Source of the DNA: Bog-756 sp963710495
Lineage (GTDB): Bacteria > Actinomycetota > Acidimicrobiia > Acidimicrobiales > RAAP-2
Assembly: GCA_963710495.1 (NCBI GenBank)
Contig: CAVQAI010000016.1
Coordinates: 186,001 to 250,000 of the forward strand
DNA: 64,000 nt
Reading direction: 5' to 3'
In this document: one piece after another, positions 16,960-24,955 of the stretch
How the letters are laid out: every line of letters begins with the position of its first letter
How positions within the stretch are numbered: the first letter of the stretch is position 1
Program-made: the position numbers and the translations under genes
The notes under the pieces: generated by a model
Told to the model about the DNA's origin: nothing
Database searches by the model: none
Seen by the model: the letters and a program-made list of their open reading frames with translations, nothing else

Positions 16960-17367
16960 TCAGACCCGGCGCCGCTTTTTGGGGCGACATCCGTTGTGGG
17001 GGATGGGGGTCACGTCCTTGATGCCGGCCACCTCGATGCCGGCCGCGGCCAGGGACCGGATGGCCGTCTCGCGACCGGATCCGGGCCCCCGGACCAGCAC
17101 GTCGACGCGGCGCACCCCGTGCTCCATGGCGCGCTTGGCGCACTGCTCGGCGGCCAGCTGGGCGGCGAACGGGGTCGACTTCCGCGATCCCTTGAACCCC
17201 ACGTTGCCGGCCGACGCCCAGGCGAGCACGTTGCCCTCCGGGTCGGCGATGGAGACGATGGTGTTGTTGAACGAGCTCTTGATGTGGGCGACGCCGAAGG
17301 CGACGTTCTTGCGCTCGCGCTTGCGCGGGCGGCGGGTCGAAGCGGCTGGCTTGGTCGTCTTGGCCAT
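16960..17367 (-). CDS. rpsK: 30S ribosomal protein S11
   Basis: A 135-residue platform protein. Motifs: HIKSSFNNTIVSIADPEGNVLAWASAGNVGFKGSRKSTPFAAQ and the C-terminal DVTPIPHNGCRPKKRRRV. The N-terminal ~18 residues are Arg/Lys-rich. It begins directly after the rpsM stop with no gap. Confidence 0.98.
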   Translation of the reverse strand: MAKTTKPAASTRRPRKRERKNVAFGVAHIKSSFNNTIVSIADPEGNVLAWASAGNVGFKGSRKSTPFAAQLAAEQCAKRAMEHGVRRVDVLVRGPGSGRETAIRSLAAAGIEVAGIKDVTPIPHNGCRPKKRRRV

Positions 17368-17745
17368 TTACTTGCGGACCTTCTTCTTTCCGGCGACCGT
17401 CTTCTTCGGTCCCTTGCGGGTGCGGGCGTTGGTATGGGTGCGCTGGCCGTGGACGGGGAGCCCCTTGCGGTGGCGAATCCCCTGGTAGCAGCCGATCTCC
17501 ATCTTGCGTTTGATGTCCTGGGACACATCCCGTCGCAGGTCGCCCTCCACCCGCAGGCTGGCATCGATGTAGTTCCGGAGCCGGGTCACCTCCTCATCGG
17601 TGAGGTCCCGGACCCGGGTGTCGGGGTGGGTTTCCGTGGCCCGGCAGACCTGCTGGGCCGTGGTGCGGCCGATGCCGAAGATGTAGGTGAGGGAGATCTC
17701 GAGACGCTTCTCCCTCGGAATGTCCACGCCGGCTATGCGGGCCAT
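17368..17745 (-). CDS. rpsM: 30S ribosomal protein S13
   Basis: A 125-residue head protein contacting P-site tRNA and L5. Motifs: ARIAGVDIPREKRLEISLTYIFGIG, the RLRNYI segment, and the C-terminal GLPVHGQRTHTNARTRKGPKKT. Alpha operon order rpmJ-rpsM-rpsK-rpsD-rpoA is standard. Confidence 0.98.
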   Translation of the reverse strand: MARIAGVDIPREKRLEISLTYIFGIGRTTAQQVCRATETHPDTRVRDLTDEEVTRLRNYIDASLRVEGDLRRDVSQDIKRKMEIGCYQGIRHRKGLPVHGQRTHTNARTRKGPKKTVAGKKKVRK

Positions 17746-17794
17746 GTTTCCTGCCTTCTCTCGTCGCTACTCGGCTTCGACCGGTCGGGGCTCG

Positions 17795-17908
17795 TCAACC
17801 CTGCCGCTGCTTGTGGCGTGGGTTGTCACAGATGACCAGGATCCGGCGGTGGCGCCGGATCACCTTGCACTTCTCGCACATCGGCTTGACGCTCGGTCGA
17901 ACCTTCAC
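17795..17908 (-). CDS. rpmJ: 50S ribosomal protein L36 (zinc form)
   Basis: A 37-residue protein starting at GTG 17908 (VKVRPSVKPMCEKCKV), with a GAGGAA ribosome-binding site just upstream. Two Cys (CEKC), a third Cys (ICDN) and a late His (RHKQRQG) form the zinc ribbon, so this is the zinc-containing form. The longer frame running to 18007 is not part of the gene. Confidence 0.96.
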   Translation of the reverse strand: MKVRPSVKPMCEKCKVIRRHRRILVICDNPRHKQRQG

Positions 17909-18019
17909 TTCCTCATCCTTGCTGTCGACTGCTCGTTCGTCTCGGTGCGATCGCCTCGCTCGTCGCACGCTTTCCCACCCGCACCGCTCGGGGACCGGGC
18001 GGTCCACCCACCGGGTTGG

Positions 18020-18244
18020 TCACTTGTAGCGGTAGGTGATCCGCCCCCGGGCCAGGTCGTAGGGGGTGATCTCCACCTGGACCTTGTCACCGGGGAGGAT
18101 CCGGATCCGGTGCATCCGCATCTTGCCGGAGCTGTGCGCCAGCACCTTGTGCCCGTTCTCGAGCTCCACCCGGAACATGGCGTTGGGCAGCGGTTCGACG
18201 ACGGTCCCTTCCAGCACGATCGCGTCTTCCTTGGGCTTGGGCAG
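18020..18244 (-). CDS. infA: Translation initiation factor IF-1, apparent CTG start
   Basis: A 74-residue OB-fold protein that blocks the A site during initiation. Family motifs: EGTVVEPLPNAMFRVELENGHKVLAH, GKMRMHRIRILPGDKV and PYDLARGRITYRYK. No ATG, GTG or TTG lies near the expected start. The codon that aligns with Met1 is CTG at 18244-18242, six bases after a strong GAGGAG. An ATT two codons earlier is too close to that site. The nearest in-frame ATG is tens of codons upstream, past unrelated sequence. First gene of the alpha operon. Confidence 0.92.
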   Translation of the reverse strand: MPKPKEDAIVLEGTVVEPLPNAMFRVELENGHKVLAHSSGKMRMHRIRILPGDKVQVEITPYDLARGRITYRYK

Positions 18245-18411
18245 GTGAATCTCCTCGTTATTGCCGTCTTCTGGCCCGCTCGGCCCGGAGGCCGGCCAGC
18301 GCAACGAACGTTGCCGGGCCGCTCGTCCGGAGCGCATCGGGACGTGCCGGTGAGGGCACCACCGCGGCGGGATCGGCATGCCACCACCAGTCCGCGGCCA
18401 GCCGAAGGACC

Positions 18412-18440
18412 AGTTTAGCTGTTCGGCACCGAATTGCCAG
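18412..18440 (-). promoter_or_regulatory. Promoter of the infA-rpmJ-rpsM operon
   Basis: Minus strand CTGGCA (18440-18435), 17-base spacer, TAAACT (18417-18412). The spacer holds a 12-base palindrome TTCGGTGCCGAA (18433-18422) that could bind a regulator or be chance. The leader would be about 160 bases. The rest of the 283-base gap to map shows no open frame of interest. Confidence 0.55.
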
Positions 18441-18527
18441 CTCGGTAGGGAGAAATCGGGGGTGGGCCGGCTCGGGGCAGTTCAGAGGACGGTCCAAGCG
18501 GGGTCGCAGCCCGGGGGGAGGCCGGGG

Positions 18528-19271
18528 TCACGGGACGGTGAAGACCTCGGGCCCGTCGTCGGTCACGGCGATGGTGTGCTCGAAATGGGCCGACAGCCGG
18601 CCGTCGGCGGTCACCACGCTCCACCCGTCGTCCAGTTGGACGGTGGCGGCGGTGCCGGCGTTGACCATGGGCTCGACGGCGAAGACCATCCCCGGCTTGA
18701 GCGTCGGGCCCGGGGTCCCGGGCCAGTAGTTGGGCACCTGGGGCTCTTCGTGCATGGCCGTCCCGATGGCGTGGCCCACGTATTCCCGCACCACCGAGAA
18801 CCCGGCCGCCTCGGCCACTTCCTGGACGGCCCGGCCCACCTCGTGCAGGCGATTGCCCAGGCGGAGCTGCTCGATCCCGGCCCACAGGCTCTGTTCGGTC
18901 ACCTCCATCAGCCGGTCGGCCTCGGGCGAGACCTCGCCGACACCCATGGTGTAGGCGGCGTCTCCGTGGTACCCCTCGACGATGGCCCCGCAATCGACCG
19001 AGACGATGTCGCCCTCGTCGAGGACGACCGACTCGTCCGGGATGCCGTGCACGATCATCGAATTGGGCGAGGTGCACACCACCGCGGGAAAGCCGTGGTA
19101 GTTGAGGAAGTTCGAGCCGGCGCCGCGCCGGTCGAGCACCTCCCGGGCCACCCGATCGATCTCGGCCGTCGAGACCCCCGGGCGGATGGCGGCCCGGGTG
19201 CGCTGATGGATCTCGGCGACCACCCGCCCGGCCTTGCGCATCTTGGCCAGCTCTTCGGCGGTGCGCCGCAT
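18528..19271 (-). CDS. map: Methionine aminopeptidase, type I
   Basis: A 247-residue enzyme removing N-terminal Met. The five metal ligands are visible: DEGDIVSVDCGAIVEGYHGDAAYT (two Asp), GHAIGTAMHEEP (His), VFAVEPMV (Glu) and FEHTIAVT (Glu). Substrate His is in NSMIVHGIPD. ATG at 19271 shares one base with the adk stop (TGATG). Last gene of the spc run. Confidence 0.97.
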   Translation of the reverse strand: MRRTAEELAKMRKAGRVVAEIHQRTRAAIRPGVSTAEIDRVAREVLDRRGAGSNFLNYHGFPAVVCTSPNSMIVHGIPDESVVLDEGDIVSVDCGAIVEGYHGDAAYTMGVGEVSPEADRLMEVTEQSLWAGIEQLRLGNRLHEVGRAVQEVAEAAGFSVVREYVGHAIGTAMHEEPQVPNYWPGTPGPTLKPGMVFAVEPMVNAGTAATVQLDDGWSVVTADGRLSAHFEHTIAVTDDGPEVFTVP

Positions 19272-19945
19272 CAGAACCGGCCCCCCCGCCGGCGACGCTG
19301 CTCGACGGCCTTGACCATCCGGCGGGTCACCGCGTCCGGGGTGCCGGTCCCCGGCACGATCTCCAGCTGGTCCCGGTCCCGGTACCACTCGATGAGCGGG
19401 GTCGTCTGGACCTCGTACAGCTCGAGCCGGCGGCGGATGGCCTCTTCGGTGTCGTCGTCCCGCTGGATCACCTCGCCGCCGCAGATGTCGCAGGTCCAGT
19501 TGATCAGCGGGGGTGACGACAGCGAGTAGTTGGAGCCGCAGTCGACGCACACCCGCCGGGCGGCCAGCCGCTTGAGGACCTGGGACGTGTGGATCTCGAT
19601 GTCGATGGCGGCGTCGAGGTCGTAGGGAGCCAGCAGCGACGCCAGGGCGTCGGCCTGCGCCACCGTACGCGGGCAGCCGTCGAGCACGAACCCCCGGGCA
19701 CGGACATCGCTCTCGTCCAGGCGGTCGGCCACCATCTCCATGATCAACTCGTCGCTCAGCAGCTCACCCCGGTCCATCTGGTCCTTGGCCTTCATGCCCA
19801 GCGGGGTGCCCTCCTTCACCGCGGCCCGGAGCATGTCCCCGGTCGAGACGTGAGGCACCACGTAGTGGTGGGACAGTCGCACGCACTGTGTCCCCTTGCC
19901 CGCCCCCTGCTTGCCGAGGACAACGAGCCTGGCTCCGGGTACCAC
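19271..19945 (-). CDS. adk: Adenylate kinase with zinc LID
   Basis: A 224-residue kinase interconverting AMP, ADP and ATP. The P-loop reads GKQGAGKGTQ (family norm GPPGAGKGTQ) and the AMP-site motif reads GCPRT in place of GFPRT; catalytic residues remain. The LID carries CVDCGSNY and CDIC, a four-Cys zinc site. GTG start at 19945 immediately follows the secY stop. Usual secY-adk-map order. Confidence 0.95.
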   Translation of the reverse strand: MVPGARLVVLGKQGAGKGTQCVRLSHHYVVPHVSTGDMLRAAVKEGTPLGMKAKDQMDRGELLSDELIMEMVADRLDESDVRARGFVLDGCPRTVAQADALASLLAPYDLDAAIDIEIHTSQVLKRLAARRVCVDCGSNYSLSSPPLINWTCDICGGEVIQRDDDTEEAIRRRLELYEVQTTPLIEWYRDRDQLEIVPGTGTPDAVTRRMVKAVEQRRRRGGRF

Positions 19946-21238
19946 TTACTTGAGGAAGCCCTCGTAGTTACGCATCATGAGCTGGCTGTCGATCTGTTTC
20001 ATGGTCTCGAGAGCCACGCCCACGGCGATCAGGAGCGTCGTGCCGTAGAACGGATAGCTGGTGATGTTCCAGGCCGCCATCAGCAGTGACGGGGTCACCG
20101 CCACCGCCCCGAGGAACAGGGCCCCCGGCCAGGTGATCCGGTTGAGGATGTGGGCCAGGTACCGCTCGGTGGGCTGCCCCGGCCGGATGCCGGGGATGTA
20201 GCCGCCCTGTTTTCGGATGATGTCGGCCTGTTGGTGCGGGTCGAAGGCCACGTAGACGTAGAAGAAGGTGAAGAGGAGGATGAAGATGAAGTACGTGAGG
20301 ATGTAGAAGACCGAGGTCGGCGTCACGTTGTGGTTGACCCAGGTCCGGAAGGCCGACGAGGGGATGATGTTCGACAGCAGGACCGGGATGTAGAGCACCG
20401 AGCTGGCGAAGATGATCGGGATGACGCCGGACTGGTTCACCTTGAGCGGGATGTAGGTGTTGGAGCCGCCGTACATCTTCCGGCCCACCACCCGTTTGGC
20501 GAAGGTCACCGGGATCCGGCGCTGCCCCTGGTCGACGAAGACGATCAGGACCAGCAGGGCCAGCGACACCAGGATGATGACCGTGAACTTGATCCGGCCA
20601 CCCTCCTGGAGGACCGTGTTGAGCCCGGAGGGGATGCCCGCCACCACGTTGGCGAAGATCAGGATGGACATGCCCTGCCCGATGCCCCGCTGGGTGATGA
20701 GCTCGGCCAGCCACATGACGAACGCCGTCCCGGCCGTCAGGGTCAAGACGATGAAGCCGGCGCGCCAGATCGAGTAGTTGAGGATCAGGTCGACGTTGTT
20801 GGAGCTGCCGAACAGGCCGCCCCCACCTTTGTGGAACAGGTAGACGAGGCCGGTGGACTGCATCAGGGCCAGGGCCACGGTGAGGTACCGGGTCGTCTGG
20901 GTCAGCTTCTTCTGGCCGACCGCCCCCTGGTCACGCCATTGCTCGAGCTTCGGGATGACCGTGGCCAGCAGCTGGATGATGATGCTGGAGGTGATGTAGG
21001 GCATGATCCCGAGGCCGAAGACCGCCATCCGGGTGAGAGCACCGCCGGAGAACAGGTTCAAGAAGCCCAGGACTCCCGAGGACTTCGACGCCGCGGTGAG
21101 CTGGGCCACCTTCGAGAAGTTGACGAACGGGACCGGCACGTTGGCCCCGAACTGGTACAGGGCGATGATGGTCAGCGTGAAGAGGACCTTCTTGCGAAGG
21201 TCGGGGATCCGAAAGATGTTGGCCAGACTGGCGAGCAT
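19946..21238 (-). CDS. secY: Protein translocase subunit SecY
   Basis: A 430-residue membrane channel with ten predicted helices. Visible hallmarks: FGANVPVPFVNF after TM1, the plug GVLGFLNLFSGGALTRMAVFGLGIMPYI, and PGIRPGQPTERYLAHILNRIT before TM9. Works with SecE (48.6 kb in this window) and SecA. Between rplO and adk. Confidence 0.98.
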   Translation of the reverse strand: MLASLANIFRIPDLRKKVLFTLTIIALYQFGANVPVPFVNFSKVAQLTAASKSSGVLGFLNLFSGGALTRMAVFGLGIMPYITSSIIIQLLATVIPKLEQWRDQGAVGQKKLTQTTRYLTVALALMQSTGLVYLFHKGGGGLFGSSNNVDLILNYSIWRAGFIVLTLTAGTAFVMWLAELITQRGIGQGMSILIFANVVAGIPSGLNTVLQEGGRIKFTVIILVSLALLVLIVFVDQGQRRIPVTFAKRVVGRKMYGGSNTYIPLKVNQSGVIPIIFASSVLYIPVLLSNIIPSSAFRTWVNHNVTPTSVFYILTYFIFILLFTFFYVYVAFDPHQQADIIRKQGGYIPGIRPGQPTERYLAHILNRITWPGALFLGAVAVTPSLLMAAWNITSYPFYGTTLLIAVGVALETMKQIDSQLMMRNYEGFLK

Positions 21239-21268
21239 TGGGCTCCTCGACGCCGCGGTGGGCCGATG

Positions 21269-21757
21269 CTACCGGTTGGTGAGGGCGTTGCCTCGGGCCG
21301 GAGGGCGGCCATGGCCGAAGGGCAAGGGGACAATGGTGACCGAGCCTCCGGCCGCCGTGATGGCACGTTCGGCCGACTTGGAGAAGGCGTGGGCCTCCAC
21401 CCGGATGGCCCGGGAGAGCGTCCCGCCTCCGAGGACCTTGACCAGATCCCCCTTCCGGGCGAGGCCGAGCCCGACCAGGCCGGCGGGATCGATGGCGTCG
21501 CTCGCCACGCCCTCCAACGCACCGATGTTCACCGGCGTGTAGGCGATGCGGAAGGGGTTCGTGAAGCCCCGGAGCTTGGGGATGCGTTGCATGAGGGGCA
21601 GCTGACCGCCCTCGAAGCCCAGCGGGATCGTGTCCCGGGCGCCCTGCCCTTTGGTGCCCCGCCCGGCGGTCTTGCCCCCCTTGCCGGCGATCCCGCGCCC
21701 CACCCTCCGGCGGGCGCGGGTCGACCCGGCTGGTGGTCGGAGCTCATGGACCTTCAT
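21269..21757 (-). CDS. rplO: 50S ribosomal protein L15
   Basis: A 162-residue late-assembly protein. Basic Gly-rich N-terminus with RVGRGIAGKGGKTAGRGTKGQGAR, GFEGGQLPLMQRIPKLRGF in the middle and a globular C-terminal domain. It starts two bases after the rpmD stop and precedes secY by 30 bases. Confidence 0.97.
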   Translation of the reverse strand: MKVHELRPPAGSTRARRRVGRGIAGKGGKTAGRGTKGQGARDTIPLGFEGGQLPLMQRIPKLRGFTNPFRIAYTPVNIGALEGVASDAIDPAGLVGLGLARKGDLVKVLGGGTLSRAIRVEAHAFSKSAERAITAAGGSVTIVPLPFGHGRPPARGNALTNR

Positions 21758-21759
21758 GG

Positions 21760-22269
21760 TCAGCCTTTCTCGTCGTGGTCAACCGGCGCGACCTCCACCA
21801 GGTGGGGGACGCGGGCCAGCATGCCGCGGATCTCGGGACGGTCGGGCAGCAGGTTGGTCCGCCCGATCCCTCGCAGACCCAGGGCCCCGAGCGTGCCCCG
21901 GTGCTTGGGCTTGGTACCGATGGACGACCTTACCTGGGTCACCCTCAACCAGGCGGTCGCGCCGGCCCTGGTCGGGGACGGGTCCGGGGCCGGTTCACCA
22001 GCCGTTGCGGATGTGGCCTGCGTGGCCGGCGCCTTGGCCGGGGCCTTGCTCGTAGCCGCCGCCTGCTTGGCCGGAGCGGCCCCCTTCTTGGCCGGGGCCT
22101 TGCTCGTAGCCGCCGCCTGCTTGGCCGGAGCGGCCCCCTTCTTGGCCGGGGCCTTGCTCGTGGCCGCCGCCTTCTTGGCCGGAGCGGCGGCCTTCTTGGC
22201 CGTGGCCTCGGGCTGGCCGGTCACCTCGTCCGGGCCGGCGCCATCGGCCGGCGAGCCCGCCGGGCTCAT
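21760..22269 (-). CDS. rpmD: 50S ribosomal protein L30 with long Ala/Lys/Pro N-terminal extension
   Basis: The last ~65 of 169 residues are a complete L30 (WLRVTQVRSSIGTKPKHRGTL, GLRGIGRTNLLPD, RGMLARVPHLVEV). The first ~104 residues are an extension rich in Ala, Lys and Pro, including an 18-residue unit (APAKKGAAPAKQAAATSK) in tandem. L30 is normally about 60 residues. No start near the L30 domain has a ribosome-binding site as good as the one at 22269, one base after the rpsE stop, so the extension is probably translated. The tail resembles histone-H1-like or MDP1-like nucleic-acid-binding tails. Confidence 0.93.
   Translation of the reverse strand: MSPAGSPADGAGPDEVTGQPEATAKKAAAPAKKAAATSKAPAKKGAAPAKQAAATSKAPAKKGAAPAKQAAATSKAPAKAPATQATSATAGEPAPDPSPTRAGATAWLRVTQVRSSIGTKPKHRGTLGALGLRGIGRTNLLPDRPEIRGMLARVPHLVEVAPVDHDEKG
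22034..22195 (-). repeat. 54-bp tandem repeat inside rpmD
   Basis: The 54-base unit starting TTGGCCGGGGCCTTGCTCG (plus strand) begins at 22034, 22088 and 22142. The first two copies are nearly identical; the third diverges. Since 54 is a multiple of three, copy-number change keeps frame. Encodes the 18-residue Ala/Lys/Pro unit of the L30 extension. Confidence 0.9.
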
Positions 22270-22270
22270 C

Positions 22271-22825
22271 TCAGCTCACCTCCGTGAACAGATCGGCCTC
22301 GCGCCGCCGCTCGCGGTAGGCCCGCAACATGGCCGCGGGGATGATCTCGTCGACCGGCTTGCCCCGCAGCTTGGCGATGTCGTCGGGTCGCTTGAGCCCC
22401 TTCAGGCCGGCGATGGTGGCGTGGGCCACATTGATCCCGTTGGACGACCCGAGCGACTTGGCCAGAATGTCGCGGATCCCGGCCATCTCGAGGATGGCCC
22501 GGGCCGCGCCGCCGGCGATCACCCCGGTACCGGGTGCGGCCGGCTTGAGCAGGACCCGCCCGGCCCCACTCTCGCCCAGGATGGGATGGGTGATGGTCGA
22601 GCCGGCCAGTGGAACCTCGAACATGTTCTTCCGGGCCTCTTCGATCCCCTTCTGCACGGCCAGCCCGGCCTCCTTGGCTTTGCCATAGCCCAGCCCGACC
22701 TTGCCGTTGCCGTCGCCGACAACCATCAGCGCGGCGAAGGAGAAGCGCCGCCCGCCCTTCACCACCTTGGACACCCGGTTGACCCGGATGGTCCGTTCCT
22801 CGAACTGCAGATCGTTGGCGGCCAT
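22271..22825 (-). CDS. rpsE: 30S ribosomal protein S5
   Basis: A 184-residue protein at the mRNA entry and decoding region. Double-stranded RNA-binding N-domain: RVSKVVKGGRRFSFAALMVVGDGNGKVGLGYGKA. C-domain: GAARAILEMAGIRDILAKSLGSSNGINVAHAT. Two bases after rplR, one base before rpmD. Confidence 0.98.
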   Translation of the reverse strand: MAANDLQFEERTIRVNRVSKVVKGGRRFSFAALMVVGDGNGKVGLGYGKAKEAGLAVQKGIEEARKNMFEVPLAGSTITHPILGESGAGRVLLKPAAPGTGVIAGGAARAILEMAGIRDILAKSLGSSNGINVAHATIAGLKGLKRPDDIAKLRGKPVDEIIPAAMLRAYRERRREADLFTEVS

Positions 22826-22827
22826 GG

Positions 22828-23190
22828 CTAGAACTCCAATCCTTCAGTCCGCGCCGCATCGGCCAGCGCGGCCACTCGGCCGTGGTAGGCGTAACCGCCG
22901 CGGTCGAATACCACCGACGAGATGCCGGCGTCCTTGGCCCGCGAGGCGACCAGGGCCCCGACCTTGGCCGCCGCCCCGATGTTCGCCCCCGAGCCGGTCC
23001 GGAGGTCGCGCTCGACCGTGGACGCGGCCACCAGGGTGCGGCCGGCGTCGTCGTCGATCAGCTGGGCGGCGATGTGCTTGTTGGAACGGAAGACGGCCAG
23101 ACGGGGCCGCTCGGCGGTGCCGTGGATCCGGCGCCGGACGCGGGCGTGCCGTCGGCGCCGAAGCTCCAGTTTGTGAGCGGTGCGAGTCAT
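22828..23190 (-). CDS. rplR: 50S ribosomal protein L18
   Basis: A 120-residue 5S rRNA-binding protein. Motifs: RRRRHARVRRRIHGTAERPRLAVFRSNKHI, AQLIDDDAGRTL and DRGGYAYHGRVAALADAAR. ATG at 23190 overlaps the rplF stop by one base (TAATG); the open frame further upstream is a shadow of rplF. Confidence 0.97.
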   Translation of the reverse strand: MTRTAHKLELRRRRHARVRRRIHGTAERPRLAVFRSNKHIAAQLIDDDAGRTLVAASTVERDLRTGSGANIGAAAKVGALVASRAKDAGISSVVFDRGGYAYHGRVAALADAARTEGLEF

Positions 23191-23729
23191 TACTTGGCTG
23201 CCTTCCCGGCCTTGCGGACGACCCGCTCGCCGGCGTAGCGGACGCCCTTGCCCTTGTAGGGCTCGGGCTTGCGCAGCTTGCGGATGTCGGCGGCAACTTG
23301 GCCGACCTTCTCCTTGTCGATCCCCTTCACGATGATCCGGGTGGCCGACGGGACCTCGAAGGTCACCCCGTCCGGCGCGGTGACGTTGACCGGGTGGGAG
23401 AAGCCGAGCGCCAGCTCGAGCGCGCCGGGCCCTCGGGCGATGGCCCGGTAGCCGACACCGACGATCTCGAGCTCTTTGGAGAACCCCTGCGTCACCCCGG
23501 CCACCATGTTGGCCACCAGGGACCGCGTGAGGCCGTGCAGGGCCCGGTTCTGACGCTGGTCGTCGGGCCGCTCGACCACCAGCACCTCGCCGTCCTGGCG
23601 GATGACGATGGCCGCGGGCACGCTCCGGGACAGCTCGCCCTGGGGGCCTTTGACCGTCACCGTGCTGTCGTCGAGCGACACCGACACGCCGGCGGGGACC
23701 TCGATGGGGGCGCGCCCGATCCGCGACAT
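23190..23729 (-). CDS. rplF: 50S ribosomal protein L6
   Basis: A 179-residue protein near the factor-binding stalk. Duplicated fold with SRIGRAPIEVPAGV at the start and KPEPYKGKGVRYAGERVVRKAGKAAK at the C-terminus (23S-binding). A 42-base gap separates it from rpsH. Confidence 0.98.
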   Translation of the reverse strand: MSRIGRAPIEVPAGVSVSLDDSTVTVKGPQGELSRSVPAAIVIRQDGEVLVVERPDDQRQNRALHGLTRSLVANMVAGVTQGFSKELEIVGVGYRAIARGPGALELALGFSHPVNVTAPDGVTFEVPSATRIIVKGIDKEKVGQVAADIRKLRKPEPYKGKGVRYAGERVVRKAGKAAK

Positions 23730-23771
23730 CAGCCCACCCCTCCACCGGCGGCCCGGACGGCCGGCGGGCGG

Positions 23772-24176
23772 CTACCAGACATAGCAGAGCACCTCGCCGC
23801 CCATCCGCCGCTTCCGAGCCTCGCGGTCGGTCATCAGGCCTTTCGAGGTGGACACGACCGCCACCCCGAGCCCGCCGAGCACGCGGGGCATCTTGTCGGC
23901 GCGCGCGTAGATGCGCAGGCCGGGCTTGGAGACCCGCTTGATGCCGGAGATGGTCCGGGCGCGTTCAGGCGTGTATTTCATGGTGATCTCGAGGGTCTTG
24001 CCCGGCTTCCCAGGGTCGTCGTTCACCTGGTAGCCCCGGATGTATCCCTCGTCGGTCAGGATAGCGGCCAGGGACTCCTTGAGCTTCGAGCCGGGCATCC
24101 TCACCGTGTCGAAATGAGCGGTGTTGGCGTTCCGGATACGGGTCAACATGTCGGCAATCGGATCGGTCATCGTCAT
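23772..24176 (-). CDS. rpsH: 30S ribosomal protein S8
   Basis: A 134-residue central-domain 16S-binding protein; in E. coli it represses the spc operon. Motifs: DPIADMLTRIRNAN, ISGIKRVSKPGLRIYARADKMPRVLGGLGVAVVSTSKGLM and the end GGEVLCYVW. The start could be the ATG at 24176 or that at 24170. Confidence 0.98.
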   Translation of the reverse strand: MTMTDPIADMLTRIRNANTAHFDTVRMPGSKLKESLAAILTDEGYIRGYQVNDDPGKPGKTLEITMKYTPERARTISGIKRVSKPGLRIYARADKMPRVLGGLGVAVVSTSKGLMTDREARKRRMGGEVLCYVW

Positions 24177-24192
24177 CGTGGTTCGCCCCCTC

Positions 24193-24378
24193 TCACCAGC
24201 TGGCCTTCGTCACACCGGGAATCTCGCCCGCGTGGACCATCACTCGGAGACAGATACGGCACAGACCGAACTTTCGGTAGACGGATTTGGGCCGGCCGCA
24301 CCGGCGGCACCGCGTGTATCCGCGCACCTTGAACTTGGGAGTCCGCTGCTGCTTTTCGGTCAGAGCCTTCTTTGCCAT
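24193..24378 (-). CDS. rpsN: 30S ribosomal protein S14, type Z (zinc)
   Basis: A 61-residue zinc-ribbon S14 with CRRC near 24-27 and CRIC near 40-43. Ends KASW as in the family. Short type-Z S14 in the spc operon is usual for Gram-positive bacteria; no zinc-free paralogue is in the window. Confidence 0.97.
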   Translation of the reverse strand: MAKKALTEKQQRTPKFKVRGYTRCRRCGRPKSVYRKFGLCRICLRVMVHAGEIPGVTKASW

Positions 24379-24382
24379 GGGG

Positions 24383-24955
24383 TTATGGGTTCTCCTGTCG
24401 GAATGGGAAGCCGAAGGCGGCCAAAAGCGCCCGGCCCTCTTCGTCGGTACGTGCGGTGGTGGCGATGGTGATGTCCATGCCCCGGACGGTGTCGATACGG
24501 TCGTAGTCGATCTCGGGGAAGATCAGCTGCTCGGTGACCCCGAAGGTGTAGTTGCCGTGCCCGTCGAACGACCGGGTCGAGAGCCCCCGGAAGTCCCGGA
24601 TGCGGGGAATGGCCATGGCCAGCAGGCGATCGAGGAACTCCCACGCCCGATCGCCGCGAAGGGTCACCTTGGCGCCGATCTCCTGTCCCTCGCGCAACTT
24701 GAACGAAGCGATCGACTTGCGGGCCCGGGTCACGACCGGCTTCTGGCCGGCGATGATCTCGAGGTCGCGGACGGCTCCCTCGATGAGCGAGCGCTGCTGG
24801 GTGGCCAGGCCCACCCCCATGTTGATCACGATCTTGCTGAGCCGGGGGACCTCCATGATGTTGGCCAGCCCGAGCGTCTCTTTGAGCTCGGCCCGGAGCT
24901 GGGCGTCGTAGCGCTCCTTGAGCCGCGGGCGGTAGGCGGTCGTGGCGGTGGCCAT
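24383..24955 (-). CDS. rplE: 50S ribosomal protein L5
   Basis: A 190-residue central-protuberance protein binding 5S rRNA. Motifs: IMEVPRLSKIVINMGVG, GQKPVVTRARKSIASFKLREG and FPEIDYDRIDTVRGMDI. I chose the ATG at 24955, which overlaps the rplX stop (TGATG); an ATG 18 bases upstream is in frame but less likely. Confidence 0.97.
   Translation of the reverse strand: MATATTAYRPRLKERYDAQLRAELKETLGLANIMEVPRLSKIVINMGVGLATQQRSLIEGAVRDLEIIAGQKPVVTRARKSIASFKLREGQEIGAKVTLRGDRAWEFLDRLLAMAIPRIRDFRGLSTRSFDGHGNYTFGVTEQLIFPEIDYDRIDTVRGMDITIATTARTDEEGRALLAAFGFPFRQENP

Noticed and set aside
22034..22195. CRISPR-like repeat array
   Set aside because: The repeat is uninterrupted, multiple of three and lies in the coding frame of L30; there are no spacers.
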